Below are positions 1 through 5,802 of a stretch of DNA of 8,399 nt, one piece after another. Under the pieces are notes generated by a model. It ran no database searches. It was not told where the DNA came from and saw nothing but the letters and a program-made list of their open reading frames with translations. Origin of the DNA: JBBQKG01 sp038326655 (GTDB taxonomy: Bacteria; Actinomycetota; Thermoleophilia; Solirubrobacterales; JBBDJG01); the NCBI GenBank assembly GCA_038326655.1, contig JBBQKG010000046.1:1-8399 (forward strand), given 5' to 3'. Positions within the stretch are counted from its first letter, which is position 1. Each line of letters starts with the position of its first letter. Position numbers and translations under genes: made by a program.

Positions 1-597
1 GCGCTCGTCCACAACTGCTCCGCGTATCTGCGCCTCGCCGCCGGCGTCGCGCCGCTGCGCGGGCTGGTCTCGGCAGTCGTGCGCGTCGCCCTCGGCCTCG
101 ACGACATGCTCGCGGCCGACGACGACGACATGTTCGCCGAGGTGCGGATGGCGCACCTGTTGCAACGCGTGCGCGGCGAGGCGGCGCATCCGCGGCTGAC
201 GGCCGCCTCCGTCTACGGCCTGATGTGGGAAGGCGGCGCCGGGGTCGTCGGCGCAGCCGGCGCGATCGGCCGGCTCGAGCCCGGCCGGCGCGGCGATCTC
301 GTCATCGTCGACCTCGAGGCGCTGAGCGCCCCCTACGCCGTCGGCGACGTCGACATCTGGGAGCTCCTGCTCGCCCGCGGCAAGGCGGCGCACGTCGACA
401 CCGTCGTCGTCGATGGCCGCGTGCTCATGCGGGGCCGCAGGCTCCTGCACCTCGATCGCGACGCGATCATGGCGGAGGTCGCAGCCGCTGCCGCGGCTGC
501 CGTGGCGCGTCGCACGCCTGAGGAGACAGCCTGGGTCGAGCACATGGGGCGCGAGATCGCCGGGCACTACCAGGCTCCGGTCTGGCACCGCCGCTGA
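1..597 (+). CDS. Amidohydrolase (cytosine deaminase/chlorohydrolase-like superfamily), C-terminal part
   Basis: The frame is open from base 1 to a TGA at 595-597, giving 198 residues of a protein whose N-terminus lies outside the window. It resembles the C-terminal third to half of ATZ/TRZ-type metal-dependent amidohydrolases, which hydrolytically deaminate or dechlorinate ring substrates in the cytosol. Visible family marks are VHNCSAYLRL near residue 3 (the HNP-S-N-RL block), VALGLDD around residues 29-35 (the G-D turn whose Asp binds the metal), DDDDMFAEVRMAHLLQR (helix after the barrel), and a C-terminal composite beta-sandwich with GRLEPGRRGDLVIVDL and VDTVVVDGRVLMRGRRLL. The metal-binding HxH and the middle histidines are upstream and cannot be checked, so the substrate is unknown. 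About 106 bp separate it from the next gene, which has its own ribosome-binding site. Family is confident; exact enzyme is not. Confidence 0.85.
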   Translation, partial: ALVHNCSAYLRLAAGVAPLRGLVSAVVRVALGLDDMLAADDDDMFAEVRMAHLLQRVRGEAAHPRLTAASVYGLMWEGGAGVVGAAGAIGRLEPGRRGDLVIVDLEALSAPYAVGDVDIWELLLARGKAAHVDTVVVDGRVLMRGRRLLHLDRDAIMAEVAAAAAAAVARRTPEETAWVEHMGREIAGHYQAPVWHRR

Positions 598-703
598 CCC
601 TTCCCAACGGCGGCGAGCACTGGCTCGCCTCGCGCAGGAATGCACGCTCGACCCAAATCGTTCATTCTCCACAGGTTCTGTCGAAGATCACAGGAAGGAA
701 AAC

Positions 704-1363
704 ATGGCTCTGCAACTCGGTGACACGGCCCCGGATTTCGAGGCCGAGACCACTGAAGGCCGCATCAAGTTCCACGACTGGCTCGGGGACTCGTGGGCAG
801 TGCTGTTCTCTCACCCACGCGCATTCACGCCCATCTGCACGACCGAGCTCGGCTACATGGCGAGCATCAAGCCCGAGTTCGACCGCCGCGGCGTGAAGGT
901 CGTCGGCCTATCGGTCGACCCGCTCGACAAGCACGAGGACTGGGCCAGCGACATCGAGGAGACGCAGGGCACCGCCCCCAACTACCCGATCATCGGCGAC
1001 GCCGAGTTCAAGGTCTCGAAGGCGTTCGGCATGCTGCCCGAGGACGTCTCGGGCGACGCCGCCGACCGCACGCCGGCCGACAACCAGACCGTCCGCAACG
1101 TCTTCGTGATCGGCCCGGACAAGAAGATCAAGCTGGTGCTCATCTACCCCATGACCACCGGCCGCAACTTCGACGAGGTCCTGCGCGTGATCGACTCGCT
1201 CCAGCTGACCGCGAAGCACAAGGTCGCGACCCCCGCCCAGTGGCAGGAGGGCGACGACGTGATCATCGCCGGCTCGGTCTCCGACGACGAGGCGAAGGAG
1301 ACCTACCCGGACGGCTGGGACTCCCCCAAGCCCTACATCCGGATAGTGCCCCAGCCGGGCTAG
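704..1363 (+). CDS. 1-Cys peroxiredoxin, Prx6 type
   Basis: A 219-residue thiol peroxidase that should reduce H2O2 and organic or lipid hydroperoxides in the cytosol. The start is ATG 704, preceded by a strong purine-rich site AGGAAGGA (692-699). The AhpC/TSA domain covers about residues 4-140, with the Prx6 C-terminal extension at about 145-219. The active site reads SHPRAFTPICTTE: the peroxidatic Cys is C45, with T42, H37 and the distal Arg R131 (TVRNVFVIGP). C45 is the only cysteine in the protein, so it is a true 1-Cys enzyme needing an external thiol reductant. LIYPMTTGRNFDEVLRVIDSLQLT is the characteristic Prx6 stretch. H24, S30 and D139 align with the His26/Ser32/Asp140 triad linked to phospholipase A2 activity in human PRDX6, although the GDSWG turn is GDSWA here. 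The C-terminus lacks an encapsulin-targeting motif. The stop codon overlaps that of the convergent gene. Confidence 0.95.
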   Translation: MALQLGDTAPDFEAETTEGRIKFHDWLGDSWAVLFSHPRAFTPICTTELGYMASIKPEFDRRGVKVVGLSVDPLDKHEDWASDIEETQGTAPNYPIIGDAEFKVSKAFGMLPEDVSGDAADRTPADNQTVRNVFVIGPDKKIKLVLIYPMTTGRNFDEVLRVIDSLQLTAKHKVATPAQWQEGDDVIIAGSVSDDEAKETYPDGWDSPKPYIRIVPQPG

Positions 1364-2383
1364 GCGGGGGCGTCTCCAGCGGCGATGCGAGCCCCTTCCA
1401 CCAGCGCCTCGAGCTTGCCGTAGGCGGAGTCGCGCGGGAGGTACTTCATGCCGCAGTCCGGCGCGGCGATCAGCCGCTCGGGCCCGGCATGCGGGAAGGC
1501 GCGCTTGATCCGGTCGGCCACGGTCTCGGGCGTCTCGACCTCGTCAGTGGAGAGGTCGAGCACACCCAGGATGATGGTCTTCGACGACAGCCCGTCCAGG
1601 ACGTCGAGCTCGAGGCCCGACTGCGCGGTCTCGATGCTGATCTGGTCGGCCTCCGTCGCGTCGAGCTCCGGCAGGAACGAGTAGCCGCTGGGCCGCTCGT
1701 GGATGATCGCGGCGTAGCCGAAGCAGATGTGGATCGCCGTCGTCCCGTCGATCCCGTCCGTGGCGCGGCGCAGCACGTCGAGGCCGTACTCGCGCGCGGG
1801 CTCGGGCCGGGCCTGCATGTAGGGCTCGTCGACCTGCACCACGTCGGCCCCGGCCTCGAACAGGTCGATGATCTCCCCGCGCACCGCGTCCGCGTAGGCC
1901 ATCCCGAGCTTGTCCGGGGACCCGTAGTAGTCGTCCTGGGCCTGCTGGGACATCGTGAACGGCCCCCGGCACGGTGACCTTGGTCTTCCGGCTCGTGTGC
2001 GCTCGCAGGAACTCCACGTCGCGGACCTGCACCGGATGGCGCCGCGCCACCGGCCCGACCACCCGCGGCACCGGGTTGGGATGCCCACTGCGGTCGAGAG
2101 CGGTGCCCGGATTGTCGATATCGACGCCCTCGAGCGCTGTGGCAAAGCGATTTGAGTAGCTCTCGCGCCGCATCTCCCCGTCGGTGACGATGTCGAGCCC
2201 GGCCCGCTCCTGGTCCTCGATCGCAAGGCGGGTCGCATCGTCTTGAGCCTCCTCGAGAAAGCCCGGGTCGACCCGCCACAGCTCGGTCGCGCGCACCCGC
2301 GGCGGAAAGCGCCCCCGCAGCTTGTCGCGGTCGATCAGCCAGTTCGGCTGGGCGTAGGAGCCGACGAGGCTCGTGGGGATGCG
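1360..2383 (-). pseudogene. MetE-like cobalamin-independent methionine synthase family gene, frameshifted
   Basis: Two - strand frames join into one protein of about 340 residues related to the catalytic domain of cobalamin-independent methionine synthase (methyl transfer to homocysteine or a similar thiol). The first part (about 2383 to 1970) begins RIPTSLVGSYAQPNWLIDR and reaches KVTVPG. The reading then moves by one base at the five-C run 1963-1967, and the second part continues PFTMSQQAQDDYYG to a TAG at 1360-1362. Deleting one base restores the family motif VPGPFTMSQQAQDD. The zinc ligands are intact in the second part: HIC (His at 1729-1731, Cys at 1723-1725), Glu of SIETAQS (1630-1632) and Cys of APDCGMKY (1453-1455). 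No ATG, GTG or TTG lies in frame near the conserved N-terminus; the nearest is a GTG at 2482, inside the upstream gene. Either a recent pseudogene or a sequencing error. The short standalone form is common in actinobacteria and its true substrate is often uncertain. Confidence 0.82.
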
Positions 2384-2415
2384 CCCGTTGCCGGCCGCCT
2401 GCCCGAGTCTGACGG

Positions 2416-3273
2416 CTAGCCGTGCCTCGCGCTGAACGTCATCGTCACCGGCGCCGACGCCGGCCCCGACGCCATGGTGCACAGGTCGGCGGTCGTGAAG
2501 GTGCCGCGTAGCGTCCCGTCGCTTCCGAAGTGCCCCTTCCACGTGGTCGGGACCCCGTTCACGACCTGACGGCCCGGGGGACCGGCGATTCCCCCGCCGG
2601 CGTCGATGAACTCGTAGGCGGGGTGGGTGGTGATTCCGCCGCCACCGCCATCCGGGCCGCAGTGGTAGTTGAGCGAGAAGGTGTCCAGCTCACGGCCATG
2701 GGCGGCCACGCCCACGGTCACCGTCCCGCTGACCGAGGGGCTGCTCGGCTGAGTCACCGATCCGGTCCAGGTGCCGTCGCGCACGGCGCGCCGCTTCTGC
2801 CGGCGGATCTTCCAGCGGTCGGTCTTGCGCGGCCAGCAGCTGGGCGACTTCGGCGAAGCGGACATCGAGACCCTGCCTCGGCTGCGGCTCTTCAGCCTGC
2901 CCTGCAGCGTCCCGAAAACATTCGCGCCTAGCAAGTCGATCAGGAAGCCGTTGGCTGGGACCTTGAGGGTCTTGAGGAACGGCGACGGCCGCCCCGGCCC
3001 GATGTAGCCGGCGTCGTAGGCGACGGTCTCCGCGTTGGAGCGCTTCGCCGGGCAGCTGAGGCCGAAGCCGATCACGAGGTCCCTGACCCCGACACGCCTG
3101 TGGCTTCGGACGAAGCGGAAGCTCAGCGGCAGCCCATGAGGGCCGCGACCCTCCCAGTTGCCGAGCGCCGGCGACCGGATCCGCCGGGCAGAGGCGACCG
3201 GCGCAAGCGCAGCCACGACGGCAACGAGGCCGATAACACTGACGACTAGGGCAAGGGCGGTGGGCCGTCGCAT
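2416..3273 (-). CDS. Secreted two-repeat protein of unknown function
   Basis: A 285-residue protein I do not recognise as a named family. It starts with a clear Sec signal peptide: MRRP, a hydrophobic core to about residue 25, then APVASA with probable signal peptidase I cleavage after A29. The mature part has two related halves. The first, about 39-125, runs GNWEGRG, then VRDLVIGFGLSCP, then GTLQG. The second, about 168-257, runs GTWTGSV, then GRELDTFSLNYHCGP, then GTLRG, ending in VTMTFSA. Four cysteines (74, 146, 205, 265), two per half, suggest disulfides outside the membrane. A basic linker (RKTDRWKIRRQKRRAVRD) joins the halves. These are likely beta-rich domains, by inference from the alternating G-W-G / hydrophobic pattern. 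No Shine-Dalgarno is seen before ATG 3273, which fits the near-leaderless promoter proposed just upstream. It precedes the MetE-like gene on the same strand by about 30 bp, so the two may have been co-transcribed. Confidence 0.75.
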   Translation of the reverse strand: MRRPTALALVVSVIGLVAVVAALAPVASARRIRSPALGNWEGRGPHGLPLSFRFVRSHRRVGVRDLVIGFGLSCPAKRSNAETVAYDAGYIGPGRPSPFLKTLKVPANGFLIDLLGANVFGTLQGRLKSRSRGRVSMSASPKSPSCWPRKTDRWKIRRQKRRAVRDGTWTGSVTQPSSPSVSGTVTVGVAAHGRELDTFSLNYHCGPDGGGGGITTHPAYEFIDAGGGIAGPPGRQVVNGVPTTWKGHFGSDGTLRGTFTTADLCTMASGPASAPVTMTFSARHG

Positions 3274-3285
3274 CGGACGGGCGCG

Positions 3286-3315
3286 AGCCTACACCCGGTC
3301 CGGAAGATGGGTCAA
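3286..3315 (-). promoter_or_regulatory. Probable promoter of the secreted-protein gene (near-leaderless)
   Basis: On the - strand, TTGACC (3315-3310) is followed after 18 bp by TAGGCT (3291-3286). This is a good match to the actinobacterial housekeeping consensus TTGAC / TAGRRT. The -10 ends 12 bp before ATG 3273, so transcription would begin only about six bases upstream of the start codon. That agrees with the absence of a ribosome-binding site. Inferred by eye only. Confidence 0.45.
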
Positions 3316-3322
3316 ACGCCTC

Positions 3323-3351
3323 ATGACGCGCATCGTCCCCGCACCTAGCGT
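3323..3351 (+). promoter_or_regulatory. Probable promoter of the cupin gene
   Basis: ATGACG (3323-3328), a 17-bp spacer and TAGCGT (3346-3351) resemble an actinobacterial sigma-A type promoter. The -35 matches TTGACA at four of six positions; the -10 has the key T, A and final T. A start near 3358 would leave a leader of about 25 bases containing the ribosome-binding site at 3368-3374. Its -35 lies 7 bp from the -35 of the opposing promoter, so the two promoters stand back to back. Confidence 0.4.
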
Positions 3352-3367
3352 GGCGACACACCCAACG

Positions 3368-3374
3368 AAGGAGG
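3368..3374 (+). promoter_or_regulatory. Strong ribosome-binding site deciding the cupin start
   Basis: AAGGAGG lies 8 bases before ATG 3383. It fixes this ATG as the start rather than an in-frame ATG at 3158, whose extra 75 codons would run antisense through the signal-peptide region of the opposite-strand gene. Confidence 0.8.
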
Positions 3375-3382
3375 CGACGGAG

Positions 3383-3760
3383 ATGCCGAAGGTTTCGAGG
3401 GAGAGCGCGCAGGTCGAGGACCACGGTCCGGTGGAGGACCGCCACGACGACATCGAGGGCTACACGGTCAGCTTCGTGTCCTTCCGCGAGGACATCGACG
3501 CAAGCCCGTTGCTCACGGGCCTGCCGGACGACCAGTGCCAATGCCCGCACTGGGGCTACGTGACGAATGGAAGGGTCACGTTCCGCTTCGGCGAGCGCGA
3601 GGAGGTCTACGAGGCCGGCGACGCCTTCTACACACCGCCCGGGCACGCTCCCGTGAAGCACCAGCCCGGCAGCGAGATCGTCATGTTCAGCCCCGCCCAC
3701 GAGCTGCGCGCGACCGAGGAGGTCATGGCGAAGAACATGCAGGCCATGCAGGCCGGCTGA
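3383..3760 (+). CDS. Small single-domain cupin protein
   Basis: A 125-residue cytosolic protein with a single cupin beta-barrel at about residues 50-105. Motif 1 is CQCPHWGYVTNGRVTFRFGE (about 52-71) and motif 2 is AGDAFYTPPGHAPVKH (about 78-93). The usual motif 1 ligands HxH...E are reduced to H56; the position after the second His is aromatic and the usual Glu before the Gly is replaced. C52 and C54 sit just before it and could supply alternative ligands. Motif 2 keeps the P-P-G-H with H88. This PHWGYV type is widespread in actinobacteria and, as far as I know, has no assigned reaction. It may bind a small ligand or a metal in a non-standard way. A C-terminal amphipathic helix rich in Met follows (EEVMAKNMQAMQAG). 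It is transcribed divergently from the secreted-protein gene and ends 19 bp from the convergent regulator gene. Confidence 0.9.
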   Translation: MPKVSRESAQVEDHGPVEDRHDDIEGYTVSFVSFREDIDASPLLTGLPDDQCQCPHWGYVTNGRVTFRFGEREEVYEAGDAFYTPPGHAPVKHQPGSEIVMFSPAHELRATEEVMAKNMQAMQAG

Positions 3761-3779
3761 GCGGCCGCGCGAGTAGGGC

Positions 3780-5375
3780 TCAAGCCGCCGCGGGCGCCGG
3801 GAACTGCTCCTCCGGCAGCAGCCCGTGCTGCATCGCGAACAGGCTCGCGGCGGCTCGAGTCGAGGCGTTGATCTTCATGTAGATGTGCTCGACGTGGTTG
3901 CCGACCGTCTTGGGGGAGATCACCAGCCGCTCGGCGACCTGCTTGTTGGATAACCCGCGAGCGACCAGCCGGAGGACCTCGACCTCGCGCGGGGTCAGCC
4001 CCGCAGGCCCCTCGTGGCGCCGCGATACACGATGGCCCGCGGCGCCGAGAACGGCCTCGACGGCGTCGGAGTCGCGGTTTGCGGCGCGGACGTCGGCTCG
4101 CAGGTGCGCGGCGGCCTCGTCGGCCGAGCACGCCGGGCGGTGGGGGCGGGGCTCGCGCATGGCCTGGTAGGCGTCGGCGACCCCGAGGATGTGCGCAGGC
4201 CGGGAAATGCCGGTACCCGACAGCCCTCGCGGGTAGCCCGAGCCATCGAGACGCTCGCGGTGCTGGACGACGATCGCGGCGAGCGGCGCCAGCGACTGCG
4301 ACTGCCGGAGCATGCGGTCGGTCAGGTAGGGATGGAGGCGGACACGCTCCCACTCGCCCGCGCCGAGCGGGCCGGGCTTGTCCCAGATCGCGTTGGAGAC
4401 CCCAAGGCGCCCCAGGTCGTGCACCAGACCGGCGCGCCGCAGCGTACGAACATCGCCCTCGGCCAGCCCGACCCGGGCCCCGGCCTCGGCAGCCAGGTCG
4501 GCCACTGCGTGCGAATGGCCCAGGAAGTACGGCGACTTCAGGTCTACGAAGTTCGCGATGGCCAGCAGCGCAGCGTCGAAGCGGTCGCCGGAGAGCACCA
4601 CGGCGAGTGCCGGCTCGGCCTGGATCACCGCCTCCCATGCCCCGACCGTGTCCAGGCCGGAGAGGATCACGTCCCCTTCGGCCTCCACGAGATCTGCCAG
4701 CGCAGGGTCGAACTGGTCGCCGCGTCGCTTGCGCGCCAGCGCCTTGGCCGCGTCGACTCCGCCCATGCGGTTTGCGACTTCGATGAACTCGGCCACGTGC
4801 GCGACCCTGGCCGCTACGGGCGATTCCTCGCCCGCGAGGCCTTCGGGCCACCCGCGCCCGTCCCACCGCTCGTACGCCGCGCTGAGAGCGTCGAGCACCT
4901 CCTGGGATAGCTCGAGCTGCTCGCCCAGGCTCCGCGCAAGGGCGGCGTGGTGGGCGATCATGTCGTCCACCTCGCGGTGGCCGGAGATCACGAACTCGAG
5001 GCCAAGCCGGAAGCGGTGAAGCGGTGGGTGCCCTGAGCCGAGAAAGCTCATCCCCGTCGCCGCCATTCGTAGGCTTCTGGGCTCGTGGTCGAACTTGATG
5101 GACTTCAGCGCGATGTCGTCGCCGAACCACTTGGCCTGCTCGTGGGCGTCCGTGTGACAGCCGACGTTCACGAGCAGGGTCGTGTAGTAGACGACCGCCC
5201 GCTGCCGCTCATCTAGCCCGATCCCCTCGGCCAGCCGCAACCCGATCAGGCACTGACGCAGGACGTGCTCCATCGGCTGCCCGAAACCGAGGTCGACGCC
5301 GAGGGAAAGCGCGGCCACCAGCTCCGCCAGCCGGACGTGAGCCCGATCGGTCTCGTCGGCTACACCCGCTCCCAT
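3780..5375 (-). CDS. HD-GYP domain protein with C-terminal LuxR-type HTH
   Basis: A 531-residue one-polypeptide regulator. Residues about 15-230 form a degenerate HD-GYP-like half: VGCHTDAHE replaces the HD motif and ERWDGRGWPEGL (169-180) replaces the GYP motif. Residues about 270-410 are a recognisable HD-GYP domain with GHS (286-288), HDLGR (319-323), H348 of RLHPYLTDRML, QHRERLDGSGYP (371-382) and D401. Residues about 458-520 are a LuxR/FixJ-type winged HTH (GLTPREVEVLRLVARGLSNKQVAERL, recognition helix near ISPKTVGNHVEHIY). HD-GYP domains hydrolyse cyclic di-GMP or bind it. Here the second His of the HH pair is Arg373 (codon CGC against expected CAC), so one metal ligand is missing and activity is doubtful. 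The start is ATG 5375; no Shine-Dalgarno is visible. It diverges from the encapsulin operon by 34 bp, making it a positional candidate regulator of that operon. No receiver or membrane segment is present, so it should be cytosolic. Confidence 0.9.
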   Translation of the reverse strand: MGAGVADETDRAHVRLAELVAALSLGVDLGFGQPMEHVLRQCLIGLRLAEGIGLDERQRAVVYYTTLLVNVGCHTDAHEQAKWFGDDIALKSIKFDHEPRSLRMAATGMSFLGSGHPPLHRFRLGLEFVISGHREVDDMIAHHAALARSLGEQLELSQEVLDALSAAYERWDGRGWPEGLAGEESPVAARVAHVAEFIEVANRMGGVDAAKALARKRRGDQFDPALADLVEAEGDVILSGLDTVGAWEAVIQAEPALAVVLSGDRFDAALLAIANFVDLKSPYFLGHSHAVADLAAEAGARVGLAEGDVRTLRRAGLVHDLGRLGVSNAIWDKPGPLGAGEWERVRLHPYLTDRMLRQSQSLAPLAAIVVQHRERLDGSGYPRGLSGTGISRPAHILGVADAYQAMREPRPHRPACSADEAAAHLRADVRAANRDSDAVEAVLGAAGHRVSRRHEGPAGLTPREVEVLRLVARGLSNKQVAERLVISPKTVGNHVEHIYMKINASTRAAASLFAMQHGLLPEEQFPAPAAA

Positions 5376-5384
5376 GTCACGAAG

Positions 5385-5390
5385 ACCATA
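5385..5390 (-). promoter_or_regulatory. Possible -10 element of the HD-GYP/LuxR gene
   Basis: On the - strand TATGGT lies 9 bp before ATG 5375, which would give an almost leaderless message. This is consistent with the missing Shine-Dalgarno. No convincing -35 is found at the right distance, so this is weak. Confidence 0.25.
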
Positions 5391-5395
5391 GACCT

Positions 5396-5401
5396 GGAAA
5401 G
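5396..5401 (+). promoter_or_regulatory. Ribosome-binding site supporting the GTG start of EncFtn
   Basis: GGAAAG lies 8 bases before GTG 5410. The nearby ATG at 5402 is in another frame, so this site and the conserved N-terminal DQYHEP motif decide for GTG. I could not define promoter boxes for this operon; they must lie in the 34-bp gap or inside the 5' end of the divergent regulator gene. Confidence 0.6.
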
Positions 5402-5409
5402 ATGCCGCC

Positions 5410-5802
5410 GTGGGGTTCGACCAGTACCACGAGCCCGCGGCCGAGCTACCGGCCCAGACTCGCACCTTCGCGCGCCTGTGCGCCTCGCTGACCGAGGAGG
5501 CGGAGGCGATCGGCTGGTATGAGCAGCGCCTCGCCGTGGAGCCCGATCGCGACGCGAAGGCGATCATGCGGGACGCGCAGGGCGAGGAGTTCAAGCACTT
5601 CTGCATGGACCTCGAGTTCCTGCTGCGCCGCACCCCGCTCTGGCGGGAGATCGCCGAGGGGATCCTCTTCCAGGAAGGCGACATCGTGGAGCACGGCGAA
5701 GAGGCCGAGGAGGAAGCCGTCGAGGGCGCCGCTGAGCGGGGCGCGCCCGTCGCCGGCAGCGACACGCTCGGCCTCGGGGGCCTGAGGGAAGCGAGCCCGT
5801 GA
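5410..5802 (+). CDS. encFtn: Encapsulated ferritin-like protein (EncFtn), encapsulin cargo
   Basis: A 130-residue ferroxidase cargo protein. The start is GTG. DQYHEPAAELPAQTRTF at the N-terminus matches the QYHEP opening of encapsulated ferritins, which form a decamer with a di-iron centre between paired two-helix subunits. Compared with Rhodospirillum rubrum EncFtn from memory, E30, E60 and H63 match the iron ligands E32, E62 and H65; W36 and Y37 match W38 and Y39; E29 and E32 match the entry-site pair E31/E34. After the helical core (to about residue 88) comes an acidic linker (about 90-110, rich in Glu) and then the targeting peptide SDTLGLGGLREA (117-128), which docks cargo inside the encapsulin shell. 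Iron would be oxidised here and mineralised in the compartment lumen. The stop overlaps the encapsulin start by GTGA, so translation is probably coupled. It is longer than minimal EncFtn proteins because of the linker. Confidence 0.93.
   Translation: MGFDQYHEPAAELPAQTRTFARLCASLTEEAEAIGWYEQRLAVEPDRDAKAIMRDAQGEEFKHFCMDLEFLLRRTPLWREIAEGILFQEGDIVEHGEEAEEEAVEGAAERGAPVAGSDTLGLGGLREASP
5761..5790 (+). other. Encapsulin-targeting peptide coding segment
   Basis: Codons 118-127 of EncFtn read DTLGLGGLRE, matching the usual cargo-loading pattern (acidic/polar, L-G-[LIV]-G-[GS]-L-[RK]) near the C-terminus and separated from the enzyme core by a flexible acidic linker. Its last codons AGG GAA also serve as the Shine-Dalgarno of the next gene. 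Confidence 0.82.
5785..5790 (+). promoter_or_regulatory. Ribosome-binding site of encapsulin inside the EncFtn coding end
   Basis: AGGGAA sits 8 bases before GTG 5799. It fixes that GTG as the start and lies within the targeting-peptide codons R126-E127 of the preceding gene. Confidence 0.7.

Noticed and set aside
598..703. Promoter for the peroxiredoxin gene
   Set aside because: The region is less GC-rich and TCGACC (648-653) is -35-like, but no -10 with the key T, A and final T lies at the right distance, so it was not annotated.
413..1363. A longer peroxiredoxin starting at ATG 413
   Set aside because: The added 97 residues overlap the amidohydrolase in another phase and have no family support; ATG 704 has a strong ribosome-binding site and the family N-terminus.
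704..1363. Peroxiredoxin as a second encapsulin cargo
   Set aside because: Its C-terminus ends YIRIVPQPG without a targeting motif, and it lies about 4 kb away in another transcription unit.
793..1977. A 394-codon + strand frame across the peroxiredoxin and MetE-like genes
   Set aside because: Arg-rich low-complexity translation; it is a shifted frame of the peroxiredoxin and antisense to the MetE-like gene.
3158..3382. An N-terminal extension of the cupin from ATG 3158
   Set aside because: It is antisense to the signal peptide of the secreted protein and contains both proposed promoters; ATG 3383 has AAGGAGG in front.
2690..3700. A 336-codon - strand frame across the secreted protein and cupin
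   Set aside because: No family motif, and it contradicts two supported genes.
3628..5130. A 500-codon - strand frame in another phase of the regulator gene
   Set aside because: Arg/Gly/Pro-rich translation with no domain, wholly inside the HD-GYP/LuxR gene.
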